DNA from: Dendrobium chrysotoxum
Lineage: Eukaryota; Streptophyta; Magnoliopsida; Asparagales; Orchidaceae
Assembly (NCBI GenBank): GCA_019925795.1
Contig: CM034313.1
Location: 28,511,710-28,575,709 of the forward strand
Length of the DNA stretch: 64,000 nucleotides
Direction: 5' to 3'
Part shown: positions 1-10,375 of the stretch, in pieces
How positions within the stretch are numbered: the stretch's first letter is position 1
How the letters are laid out: every line of letters begins with the position of its first letter
Translations under genes and position numbers: made by a program
The notes under the pieces: model-generated
The model's input: only the letters and a program-made list of their open reading frames with translations
Told to the model about the DNA's origin: nothing
Databases searched by the model: none

Positions 1-1561
1 TAAGTTTGATGATTAGTTGGTGACTTTTAATTAATTTAGTTGGTAGATTATGGATTTAAGGTGTTTATAATTTAATGTTTATATTCCATACCTCTTGAAA
101 TCTTTCTCAAACATCACTGATGACTCTTAGGGATGATTAAAAATGTTTAAAATTACTTTGTCATTTTTATTACTTTTTTATTATTTTTATTAAATTAATG
201 ATATTTCTTGATTTTTAAATATTTTTTAATTCTAGGGGTTTGTTATGGGGCTTTTAATTTTCATTAGTTGAGCATATAATGTTGAGCAATTTGAAATTTT
301 CTTTATTTTTTTTTAAATTTAATTTATATTTATTATAATTTTTTAAAGTTTTTAGATCAATTATGCACAATGATTTTTGGGTTGGCTAAAGGATAGATCA
401 AATGACCACCAAATTCGATGAAATTTGAAACACGTATTTATTAGATCATATACATCAAACCCAATAAATTTGAAACTACCAAGATTACCCTAGGTTCCAT
501 AGTTCATCCCCAAAGATAAATGCATCTATACCTTAAATTTAGGTGAAATTAAAGCTATTCTAACCCTTACACTAACATGAACAAACGGAAGAAAAAATAA
601 AGCCTAATTCTATGTGGTGTGTGAGTTATGAATTTTCAAAGTTTTTAGACAAAATATGACTCCGACTATGGATTAGCAACCTACAAAAATCCAGTGCTCA
701 CTACAAGTTGAAAACATTATGGTATGTAGCAAACATACCCAAATTCACCTTGTCCAAATTTGAGCTCATTTGGACCACTAGTAGTGTGTAATTGAGTAAA
801 TTAATTTTTTATTCAAATTCAATTAACTCACAATCCACTAATCCAAATCACTTTAAATTAATTTTATAATAAAGTTGGGCTCAAGATAGTTCAAATGTGC
901 CCAAGAATGTTAAAATTGAATGAGAAATAAATTTTTGGTGAATTTTTGAAGTCTTGAGCAATTTTTAAATTTTTAATACATTTAAATTGAAATAGCCACC
1001 ATGGCATATCATTGACAATGATTGCACGGCAACTTTCATAGGATTCTAATGATTAGGTGCCATGTGTCATGCTCAAGTTAACCTAGTTCAATATTAAAAA
1101 AAAAACTTCAAATGCTCATTACTTTGTGTAGGATGCTCCAATTTGATGAAATTTCAAACATAGCCTCCACGCACTTAGATGAAGAGTGGGGAAGTATTTT
1201 TTTGCTTTGAGAAGCACTTTTTTTAAAGTACTTTTGGAGAGAATTTTTAAGCATAGATAAGGAAAATACCTCAATTTGGTGGATGAAATTTCTTGTTTTT
1301 GGGCTCTATGGAACCCTGTTAATGTCCTATATAACTTTCTTGAAGACCTTGAGCCTTGATTTCTACTAGATTGAAAGTTCATCACAAATTATCATTTTCT
1401 CTCTATCCTCTCTCTCTCTTCTCAAATGATGGGTTTTGGAGCTAGGGGAGGATGCAAAATGATAAGGGGAGAATTGGAGAGATGTTTTGAGCTGAAAAGA
1501 AGAGAAGTTGGGGCTTGGGGAGCTTTAAATAATGATAAATATGTGAATGAGTGTTTTCCCA
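1..1561. other. Unassigned AT-rich DNA, probably old retroelement remnant
   Basis: No coding frame with a recognisable domain is visible on either strand. The stretch is AT-rich, with a short CT-rich run near 1398-1420 and several lines that read like retrotransposon untranslated DNA. It ends where similarity to the LTR of element A begins, so the junction at about 1562 is probably a deletion or recombination point. I cannot assign a family. Confidence 0.4.
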
Positions 1562-1679
1562 CTTTTTATATCATGTAGTGGAAATGAATTAAATCAATAA
1601 TTAAAAGATAAATCAGAGATTTCACCCAAGCAGTTAATCACAGTAAAATAAAGTGCGAAAAATAATCAGAAAGAATAGA

Positions 1680-1727
1680 CCAGATTTATAGTGGTTCGGT
1701 CCAACCTGACCTACGTTCACTCCCCGG
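1680..1727 (-). promoter_or_regulatory. Core promoter block of LTR A (3' copy)
   Basis: On the minus strand a block reading GTAGGTC...GGACCGAACCACTATAAATC is present. The same block occurs in LTRs of B and C and in weaker form in D, always at the same place relative to the LTR end. The TATAAAT is a plausible TATA box, which would put the transcription start just downstream; this is inferred from position, not shown. Confidence 0.6.
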
Positions 1728-2154
1728 AGGCACCCTTTGAGTATTGCACTACACCTTTAGTGACTCTCCTTTAGCCCCCACAGCTAGGCTGAGAAGCCCT
1801 TACAAAATCACTTCCACCTTCCCCGATGCGGTGGAGTAGTCGGGTCCTTAGACACCAAAGAGGTCTTCTTCTTCCCAAAACTTCACTCAAGAAGACCCTT
1901 GAATCCGATGGTACTTAGGTGCAAGCTTGCTAGAGCAACCGTGTGAACCCCCTCACACTCTTTCAAAAATCTCCCTTCCAACGCTCTTCTCCCTATTAAA
2001 CTCCACCCTTTCCACTCTCCCTTTCAAGCTATCTCTTCAAGTTTTCTTCAGAAGAAAAGAAGCATCAATGGTTGCCAAAGACACTTTCAAAGTCTTTGAC
2101 AAGCTTTAAATAAAAGGCTTTAAAAACCCTTCCAAATTCATTATGGCAGCAAAG

Positions 2155-2625
2155 ATCATCCAGGACGATCGCAGGATTGTCCAGGATGATGTGCTTAAAA
2201 GAGGGCTTCAGAAAATCCTAAAAACTCAATTTTTCCACCAAAAATTATTGAGGATGATCTCAGGATCATCCAGGATGATGTGTAGAATTTGACCTGATAG
2301 TACAGGACGATCACCTGGACAATATGTTCAAATTTGAATAGATCATCCATGACGATTCAAATATCATCCAGGACGATTATGTGATCATTCAGGAAGATCA
2401 TGTGATCGTCCAGTACGATCAGAATATTAAATTAAGTACATTTGATTGACTAATCATAGGATTAATTTAGGCATGATTTTTATAGATCATCTAGGACAAT
2501 CTTGATTGTCCAGGATGATTAGAACAAAATTTGAATCTTAAATCCTTGCCTAAATTATCATGGTGTCTAGGCTTTTGAGATTGTATTGGATCGTCTAGGA
2601 TGATATAAATCATCGAGGATGATTA
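2155..2625. repeat. Phased palindrome array, LTR A (3' copy)
   Basis: Repeated 15-bp palindromes of the form ATCRTCCAGGAYGAT. Four lie in a row at 2342, 2363, 2384 and 2405, each start exactly 21 bp after the last, with 6-bp linkers. Another pair at 2155 is also 21 bp apart, and pairs near 2486 and 2590 are 19 bp apart. The last of the four has one arm of the other type (ATCGTCCAGTACGAT). Confidence 0.85.
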
Positions 2626-2939
2626 GTTCAGAAATTAAACTTCTGGTTTCTGCTCAATCTCACTCCCTGAGTGTGTGTGTGCATGGTCACCAAGCTGGCA
2701 AACATCGTTAAAGGACTAGACTCAAGAAATCAAAATTATATTAATGTATATTACAAACTTTTCACAGTATAACTTATTCTACCCAATCTTGAGCTCTGAT
2801 TCTTCGTTGGATGGTGCAAGGTGTTCCTGAAATGTTAGTATACAGATAAATAAATATTTATTGTAAATATTAGGAGACATAATGATGTGATCCACAATAT
2901 TTTTATCATGAAAACACAAACTCATGAGCCTGATTCACA

Positions 2940-2957
2940 ATAATCTCCCCCTTTTTT
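2940..2957 (-). other. Polypurine tract of element A
   Basis: Minus strand AAAAAAGGGGGAGATT sits directly before the 3' LTR. This is the usual plus-strand primer site for copia elements, and fixes both the orientation of A and the inner end of its 3' LTR. Confidence 0.85.
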
Positions 2958-3182
2958 ATGATGGCAAATATTACTGGTTGAATTTACAAACAAAAAGAAT
3001 TTTCTCCTAATCTCCCTCTCACTAAGATAAAAAAATTTTGAAAAAGGGGAAAATAAAATTTTCTTTTTTTTGTTTTTAGTTTTTATTTTAAAATAAAACA
3101 AATAAAATAAAATAAATAAATATAATACAAAAATAATAGTACATTCAAATACAATATAAATACAGCACAAATATAATAGTAC

Positions 3183-3197
3183 ATTCTTCCCCTTTGA
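3183..3197 (-). other. Second, upstream polypurine-like tract of A
   Basis: Minus strand TGTCAAAGGGGAAGAAT lies about 240 bp upstream of the main tract. Matching tracts preceded by GTCAAAAGGGGGAG occur in B (15068-15080) and C (51384-51394). Extra polypurine tracts are a known trait of Sireviruses. Confidence 0.6.
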
Positions 3198-3651
3198 CAT
3201 TATCAAAAGGAAGAGGAGCATAGAAAAAATAGACTAAAAAATCAAAATGGTCCTTAATCTGGTGAAAAAGTTTTAAAAGACTCAGTTTGAAATATCAAAA
3301 TTTTCTTGGAATGAGAAAGTTACCTCTTGATTTTATTCAAAAGTTTAGTAAGGCATGTATTGACCAAGCATAACCCAGAAAGGTTAGAAATTTAGAAATT
3401 ATTAATCCAAGCTCAAGTTCTTTAAAAGCCTCAAAAACTTTTTAAGCCAACATCTAAATCAAGGAACAAATTAGAGAAGGAAATAATAATCTTCTCAAAA
3501 CTCCTTGCATGAGATATATCTAATAGAAGATTAATGCAAAAAGGTGAATCAAAAGTCATGATTTTCAAACTCAAGTATAAAAAATATCAATAGATATAAA
3601 TGTTTTCTTAAGATATAAGAAGTACAAGAAAGGTAAGCTAACTCATTATAT

Positions 3652-3810
3652 GCTCACTTTGTGCCTCTTTATTAGTTTTTTGGTGCACTTAGTGCATCTT
3701 TTAATACACTTTGTGTGTCTTTTTATTTTGGCGACATTGCACATCTTTTGATTTTTCATTTTGGTGACATTGTGCATCTTTTCAGTTTTTGGCTCATTTT
3801 GTGCCTTTTT
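3652..3810 (-). repeat. Array of six ~27-bp hairpin units in the 3' UTR of A
   Basis: On the minus strand, units follow one another as GGCACAAAATGAGCC, GCACAATGTCACC, GTGCAATGTCGCC, CACACAAAGTGTATT, GCACTAAGTGCACC, GGCACAAAGTGAGC, joined by A-rich linkers such as AAAAGAT. Most units form a short dyad around AAA or AAT. The same set in nearly the same order lies in the 3' UTR of element C at 50761-50930. No function is known to me. Confidence 0.75.
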
Positions 3811-4369
3811 TTCTAAATATGCTTCCTTTCTAGAATTTTAAAGACTAAAGTAAACCCAATCTAGTGACAAAAATAAACAGCTTGATTAAGAAAATAATGA
3901 AGTAGATTAAACAACTCACAAAAAATCCCTTTGAGATAGAGAAAATGTACGTAGATGAAAAAAGTTTAATTTCAAGATCCAATTTATAATTTGATGAAGA
4001 TTTTGAATCAAAAGTGAAATAGCCTCATTAAAGAAATGAGATAGAGAGAAAAAATCATAAGTTTCCTTCCTTTAACTAATTTTAGAGAAGTCAACCACAA
4101 CTTACATAAAATTTCAAGAAAACAAGAGGCAAATTTTTTATATTTAGGAAAAAAATGATCTTTTGAAAAGTGATTTTAATTATCTAAAATGTACACTAAA
4201 AAAATATGTGATATATGTGTACTGATCAAGAAAATTAACAATCATATAGAAAAAATAAAATAAAAGATTGCAAAAACAAAACAAAAACAAAATACAAAAG
4301 AACTTAAAAATAACATAAAAGTAAAAACATTCACACAAACAAAACAAACACAAACATACAAGTAAAACT

Positions 4370-5405
4370 TTAATCCACATCATCTCGCTCCTGGTCTGAT
4401 GATTCAGAAGCTAGGTCTGCCAAGGAGATTTTTTGCTTTGTATTATTTGCCCTTATTACAATTTGCTTGGCTTTACCCTTTTCCTTTTTAAGAAGAGTTT
4501 TTAAGTTCGGGCACTGATTTTTCGTATGCCCAGATTTCCTACATCCAAAGCAAATAACATCAAATGAAATCTTAATATTCTTATCTTTTTTTACCTTTGT
4601 TCCACTTTTGTTGATGTTGGTGCTTGTGCTTAGAAGACTTTTTAATTTATTTCTTATTGATGCTAACTCCTTACTTTCATCATCTTTTGAGTCACATTCA
4701 TCCATGTCTTCAGCTTTCAATACTATAATTTCACCTACATCCAAAAGATTTTGACCCAAACCTTGCTTGTAGGCAATGAGTGAGCCAATCAGATTATCAA
4801 TAGGATATTCATTCAACTTTTTTGATTCATAAATAGCAAAAACTTTGGTATCAAACTTATCAAACAGGCAATGTAGAATTTTATTGAACTTTTCAAAGTT
4901 TGAAAATTATTTACCTGAAGCCTATAATGATGTCACAATTTGTGTAAACCTAGTACACATGTAAAATCATCTCATAAGGTTTCATGCTAAAAAGTTCATA
5001 ATCGTGCATTAGAATATTCAACTTAGATTGCTTAACTTCACAAGTTCCTTCATATGTAATGCACAGTTTATCCCAAATTTCTTTGCAAGTAGTACATGTA
5101 GATATTATCATGCAATCATCAAAATTTAAAACATAGAAAAAATAATTCAAATATTTAGCATTCAATTGAGCATTGATCTGTTCTACTATACTCCATTCAG
5201 AAAAAGGAATATCAATTTTGATTTCATCTATAATACGTGATAGTATAGAATAACCAGTTTGAATCATATGCCATATGTGATAATTTATTGATTTCAAGAA
5301 AGTAGACATATAGATTTTCTAAAAATCAAAAGTAATATTTTTAAATAAAGGTAGTCGGGTGATTGAATATCCTTCCGTAATATAATGATTTCCAAAATTA
5401 GCCAT
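4370..5405 (-). pseudogene. gag: Broken gag of element A (copia capsid, UBN2-like, CCHC knuckle)
   Basis: Gag forms the virus-like particle that packages the element RNA. The ATG at 5405 starts a peptide like those of elements B and C (MANFGNH..., then GYSITR). Trp codon 29 is now TAG. Residues from 5309 down match the copia capsid, with LCITYEG, VKQS and HDYELF blocks. After a stretch full of stops near 4820-4950, the frame resumes with LIGSLIAYKQG and a zinc knuckle CFGCRKSGHTKNQCP. It ends SSDQERDDVD then stop at 4370. In element B the matching point is followed by protease; here there is none. The frame is dead, but the family assignment is firm. Confidence 0.85.
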
Positions 5406-5451
5406 GGATCAAAATTCAAAAGTTTTCTAAAATTTAATTTTATGAATCCCT

Positions 5452-5462
5452 CTCTGATACCA
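5452..5462 (-). other. Primer binding site of element A (initiator-Met tRNA)
   Basis: The minus strand reads TGGTATCAGAG, matching the 3' end of plant initiator-Met tRNA. It lies two bases inside the 5' LTR, as in B and C. Confidence 0.9.
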
Positions 5463-5464
5463 CT

Positions 5465-6969
5465 TCAAAGTTTGTGAGGGGTGTTAAATCCTAATGAACT
5501 AGTCCCGAGGCTAAGAGGGGGGGTGAATTGAATATTTAAAAACTTCTTTAAATAAAAAAAATCTTTTTATATCTTGCAACGAAAATGAATTAAATCAATA
5601 ATAAAAAGATAAATCAAAGATTTCACCCAAGCAATTAATCACTGTAAAATAAAGTGCAAAAAATAATCATAAAGAACACACCAGATCTATAGTGGTTTGG
5701 TCCAACCTGACTTATATCCACTCCCTGGAGCTCCCTCCGAGTATTGCACTACACCTTTTGTAACTCTTCTTTAGCCCCCACAGCTAGGCGGAGAAGCTCT
5801 TACAAAATTATTTCCACCTTCCCCGGTGCGGCTGAGTAGCCAGGTCCTTTGATACCAAAGAGATCTTCTTCTTCCCAAAACATCCCTCGAGATGACCCTT
5901 GAATCCGATGGTACTTAGGTGCAAGCTTGTCGGAGCAACCATGTGAACCCCCTCACACTCCCTCAAAAATCTCCCTTTCAAGGATCTTCTCCCTCTCAAA
6001 CTCCATCCTTTCCACTCTCCCTTTCAAGCTCTCTCTTCAAGTTTTCTCTAGAATAAATGAAGCCTCAATGGCTACCAAAGACACTTTCAAAATCTATGAC
6101 AAGCCTTAAATAAAGGGCTTTAAAAATCCTTCCAAATTAGTTCTGGCAAAAAAAATCATCCACGACGATCGCAAGATCGTCCAGGATGATATGCTTAAAA
6201 GAGGGCTTTAGAAAACCCTAAAAACTTAATTCTATCGCCAAATATCATCCAGGATGATTTCAGGATCATCCAGGATGATGTGTAAAATTTAACTTGATAG
6301 TCCAGGATGATCACCTGGACAATCACCTGGATGATATGTTCAAATTTAAACAGATTATCTAGGACGATTCAAATATCATCCAGAATGATTATGTGATCAT
6401 CCAGGATGATTATATGATCATCCAGTACGATCAGAATATCAAATTAAGCACATTTGATTGACTAATCATAGAATTAATTTAGGCATGATTTTCATAGATC
6501 ATCCAGGATGATCTAGATCGTCTAAGATGTTAGAACAAAATTTTAATCTTAAATCCTTGCCTAAATTATCATGGCGGCTAGGATTTTGAGATCGTATTGG
6601 ATCGTCCAGGATGATATAAATCGTTCTGTATGATATAAATCATCTAGGATGATTAGTTCAGAAACCGAATTTTTGGTTTTGGCTTAATCTCACTCCCTGA
6701 GTGTGTGTGTACATGGTCACCAAGCTAGCAAACACCTTTACAGGACTAGACTCAAGAAATCAAAATTAAATCAATGTATATTACAAACATTTCATAGCAT
6801 AGCCTATTCTACCCAATCTTGATCTTTGATTCTTCGTTGGATGGTGCAAGGTGTTTCTAAAATGTTATTATACACACAAATAAATATATTTTACAAATAT
6901 TAGGAGACATAATGATATGATCCACAATATTTTTATCATCAAAACATAAAATTGTGAGCCCGAGTAGCA
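5465..6969 (-). repeat. 5' LTR of element A
   Basis: About 1.5 kb. On the minus strand it begins TGCTACTCGGG at 6969 and ends near 5465 beside the primer binding site, with the terminal CA altered (TCAAAG on plus). It holds the palindrome array 6154-6665 upstream of the promoter block around 5685-5730. The end near 5500-5530 reads as a C-rich tract before TTGG..., shared with B, C and D. Confidence 0.85.
6154..6665. repeat. Phased palindrome array, LTR A (5' copy)
   Basis: Same array as in the 3' LTR. Palindromes start at 6354, 6375, 6396 and 6417, each 21 bp apart, with half-site ATCRTCC and its complement around a central A. A pair at 6155/6176 is also 21 bp apart. The spacing is unchanged between the two LTRs although single bases differ. 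Confidence 0.85.
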
Positions 6970-8208
6970 ATAATTACTCATTTTAACAAGCTCTTTAATA
7001 ATGATAATCTAAATTAAAATCAATTAATCCTCCATATTAGCACAACTCTAAATAATGATATTAGCTCCACTCTGTAAGGTTATCTCTTGTCTCCTTTCGA
7101 TGCCTTTATTAGGTTGGTTGACAAAAGTTTCATTGATGGCATTTTTCATTGTATTAAAAGTAATGATTTTTAGATCACTCACCTTATTTATGATGATAAA
7201 TTAATAGCTTTTTGGCATGGTAGATGAATCCACCATCACTTTTCCTAAATTTAATCTTAACTTGTTCAACAACCCTTTGGTTTCAATTTGAACATACCTC
7301 GCAATCAAATTGAAAATTCCTAATTGATAGTTTTGGTAACAATGTCATTAACAGATTTGATTGTAACAAAGGTGAGTTTATTAATGGTCTTCAATTACAC
7401 TTACCTCACTATACTAATGATTATTGCACACAATAATTTCTAAAGTAACATTTAACAGCTCAATTATAATACTTGCTATTAGATGAATAAGGATTGTTTC
7501 TCCAATAAACTTCTTCCTCCTTCATTCTTAACTCACTATTGTGCATTGGAAAAATCTTGTTTGGTTCAAAAGATTTGCAATAAACAATCTCTGTTTATCT
7601 AGGAAACTCTCAATTATGCCCTTAAAACTAAAGATACCCTTTTGGGTCCTGATATACAAGTGGGTCACACTTTTACCTTTTGTAGAAATTATAATGAGGA
7701 TCACTATGACATTTTCTTTAACTATAAGTACTCTTTTAAGACACTTAAAAATTACATACCTGCGGAAGATTTCTTCAATATAGGTTGGTTAATACATCAA
7801 GCTATATATTATGTTAAAAGCATAACGTGCAAGATTATAAAGAATTATTTTCTTATTGTTGCACACATAAATGTATATTGTTAGTGTGGAATAAGAAAAC
7901 ATAATTTTAAATTGTAACACCAATAATTTTGCTATTAATATAACAAAAATTTACTTTTCTATTGGGTTGAGAAGGTAAAAAATGGTCATTCTCCACTAAT
8001 CTTCCTCAGTGCATTAAACAACCCTACTTTTATTAAAATCCAATAACTACAGTGAATGCTTACTCTCTTCCTATTTGCTTTATATTATAATATGGATATA
8101 TATTTACTACTCTATTTAATATTATATCATGCAAAGCAATGAGTTTTTGTTCTCAAGACTTACATTTTAACCATTGTGAAAAATGGCATTATTTTGGTTA
8201 TGGATTCT
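6970..8208. other. Unassigned AT-rich spacer
   Basis: No gene can be supported. Two overlapping open frames near 7541-7884 lack any known domain. Around 7090-7260 a broken reading on the plus strand faintly recalls a LINE reverse transcriptase, but too weakly to call. Confidence 0.3.
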
Positions 8209-8659
8209 TGAAGTGCTTTGGCACTCAAAGAGGGGGTGAATTGGTATTTTATTTAATTCTTAAAATTAGAGTATTATGTGAAAGCTTAAGAAAATAAAAT
8301 ATTTAGAGCATAAACAAAAAGTATTTTTTTTTTATTTTTAAACTTTAATTTTCTTTTAACTTTATGCAAGAGTTTAACTAAAGATTTAACAATCAAAAAT
8401 TTTATGTAATGTAAACAAAATGCAGAAAAATAAATGCATTAAAGTAAAGGAAACATATATCTAGAATTTTTTAGTGGTTCATAAAAAATTGACCTACATC
8501 CACTCTTTAAAGGTCCTCCTCTTTAGGTATTTCACTATAACACCCTCCTTCAGCACTCAGCAAGGAAAAGAAACCCTTCTCCCTTACTAGGTGGAGAATG
8601 ACCTTTAACAACTCTTCTATCATTGAAAATCTCCCTTCTTCAGCATTTTTGCACAAGAA

Positions 8660-8803
8660 AGATGGTTCTCCTTCCTTTTGCTCCTCACACAAAGGAGATA
8701 CTGATCCTTTCTTCTACTCCTCGTACAATAGAGATGACACTCCCTCCTTCTCCTCCTTGCATGATAGAGATACTACTCCCTCATTCTGCTCCTCACATGG
8801 CAG
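8660..8803 (-). repeat. Four 36-bp tandem repeats in U3 of LTR D
   Basis: Units begin at 8660, 8696, 8732 and 8768, exactly 36 bp each, all starting AGAT and carrying a CTCCTCAC- or CTCCTTGC-like core. A shorter run of the same units is in the right D copy around 27300-27415. Because 36 is a multiple of three, the frame through the repeats stays open. LTR C has a 39-bp repeat at the matching place. Confidence 0.8.
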
Positions 8804-9160
8804 AGATGCCGCTTCCCTAACATCCTTGGCTTGTAAAGTCCTTCACCCAAAGAATTTTTCCTTGAGCTCTTCTCCATGAGTTCCACAGCCACAACACAGA
8901 GGACTCAAGGTGCGGGCCAAAGGGAACAACCGCGTGATCCATTATACCCCTTGACTCCCTTAATTAAACTCTTCTACCTAACCTCCTCTCTCTCCTAAGT
9001 GGTGTGGACTCTCTTACTAGCAAGGAGACACTTCTCACTCTCTAAAACTCTCTCTCCCAGGAAAATGCCTCTAACCACTTAACACAACCCCTCAAGTCTT
9101 GTGTGAATAAATTAAAGTGGGCAATTTAAATAAGACTCTAATTTCAAGTTAATACTTCTG

Positions 9161-9660
9161 ATCATACAATATGATACTAGGATCGTATTGTATGATTTAG
9201 TTTAATTTTTATCACAGATTATCCTGTATGATTTTTAATTATATAGTATGATCCATTATATTGAGTCATGGATCATCTAGGTTGAATCAAAGTTTGGTCA
9301 ATGTGCTCTCTATTTAACAAGATTGTATAATTTAGATCACATAGTAAGATAATTAACTAGGATCCTTAATCTATAAACAAAATTAGGCAACTTTCATTGA
9401 TAATTATTCAGTTCAAAATTCTTCATATAGTATAATCAATTCAAAATTTAAAATTTTAATTTGCCTAATTTTGATAACATAGATTAGAAGGCGGGATTTA
9501 TCAAAATACCTTATCATCTATATGATTAAAGATTGTATAGTACGATTAGTTATGATTTAATTTTAATTTATTTGATTTATTTAAATACTTGAATTAATTT
9601 TTGGATTAATAAATTATATCGTATGATTATAATTACATTGTATGATTAAATAGAAATTTT
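9161..9660. repeat. Decayed palindrome array, LTR D (left copy)
   Basis: ATCATACAATATGAT at 9161 and ATCGTATTGTATGAT at 9182 start 21 bp apart. More half-decayed copies follow to about 9660. The half-site is of the ATCGTAC type with many C-to-T and G-to-A changes. Confidence 0.65.
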
Positions 9661-9957
9661 AAGTATTTAATTTTCATCTCCCCTTATGAGTGTGTGCTCT
9701 ATTATCTTGCCAATATACCCCTATATATATAAATAACTCAATATATATATATATATTCTTTTTCTCCTATTGGCTAGACCTTAATGATACACTATCTTAA
9801 GTCAAGATTTTTAATCTTGCTCAGAGTATAATGTACGTGAAATAGTTAGTAACATTTATCAGAAATAAGCAATATATATAAAACAAAGACAAGCAAGTGA
9901 TCAAACCAACAATGTTTGTAATCCTCAAAATAATAGGTCAAGCTCTAAAATTTTAAT

Positions 9958-10375
9958 AATCTTCTCCTTTTTATGATGAAAAATTTTAACGATGTCCACC
10001 TTTTTTATGATGAAAAATATTATTGGTTGGAATTTAATTATTTAAGTTGATATTTAATTCCCTACTTAGTTCTCCCCTCACAAAATGGCTTCTTTAAAAT
10101 TAATTAGAAAAATATCTAAACTTTGATTTTTGATTTTTTGATTAATTTTTTTTATTTTTAAGTTATTTAAAAAAACATATAAAAACACAATAATACAAAG
10201 ATTGAGCTAATTAAAAAAAGTATAAAAATGTAATAGTACAACTAACATAATTCTACACTTTCTTTTAACATCATGAAAATATAGATATTGAAAATAAAGT
10301 AGAGAGAGCTATGTATGCATATAAATGTCTAAATCTATTCTAGAGTAGGTCCTTGGGGTCTATATGCATGATTTA
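9958..10375 (-). mobile_element. Internal 3' remnant of copia element D
   Basis: Directly inside the LTR, the minus strand reads AAAAAGGAGAAGATT, a polypurine tract. A second weak tract lies near 10256-10270, where B and C also have one. No coding sequence of D remains. The sequence then gives way to the Ty3-like element F near 10.38 kb. Confidence 0.5.

Larger units (their letters stand above)
1562..2939 (-). repeat. 3' LTR of element A, outer end truncated
   Basis: The stretch matches 5560-6969 along its whole length, including the promoter-proximal block and the palindrome array. On the minus strand it starts TGTGAATCAGG at 2939. The last part, matching 5465-5560, is absent; similarity starts near 1562. 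A short open frame at 1927-2109 is LTR sequence and has a counterpart in the other LTR, so it is not a host gene. Confidence 0.85.
1562..6969 (-). mobile_element. Element A: gag-only Sirevirus-like copia retrotransposon
   Basis: Two direct repeats of about 1.4-1.5 kb flank a 2.5-kb interior. Read on the minus strand the order is 5' LTR (right), primer binding site matching initiator-Met tRNA, gag with zinc knuckle, untranslated DNA with a hairpin-unit array, polypurine tract, and 3' LTR (left). No protease, integrase or reverse transcriptase remains, and the gag frame runs straight into the 3' UTR. That layout fits a non-autonomous terminal-repeat element keeping GAG, derived from a Sirevirus. 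The outer end of the 3' LTR is missing about 95 bp, so no target duplication can be seen. Confidence 0.85.
8209..9957 (-). repeat. LTR of copia family D (left copy)
   Basis: The unit starts TGAAGTGCTTTGGCAC on plus, with a G-rich tract before TGAATTGGTA, exactly the layout of the outer end of LTR B. It holds a weak promoter block at about 8470-8505, four 36-bp tandem repeats, a decayed palindrome array and, just past its inner end, a purine tract on the minus strand. That makes it the 3' LTR of a minus-strand element. Open frames at 8507-8692 and 8598-8879 are LTR sequence, not host genes. Confidence 0.7.

Noticed and set aside
7090..7260. LINE reverse transcriptase remnant
   Set aside because: A faint HLIYDD-like string with stops all round. 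Too little to support.
8598..8879. Host protein gene with repeated Ser/His-rich units
   Set aside because: The frame lies over 36-bp tandem repeats inside LTR D, and a broken counterpart is in the right D copy.
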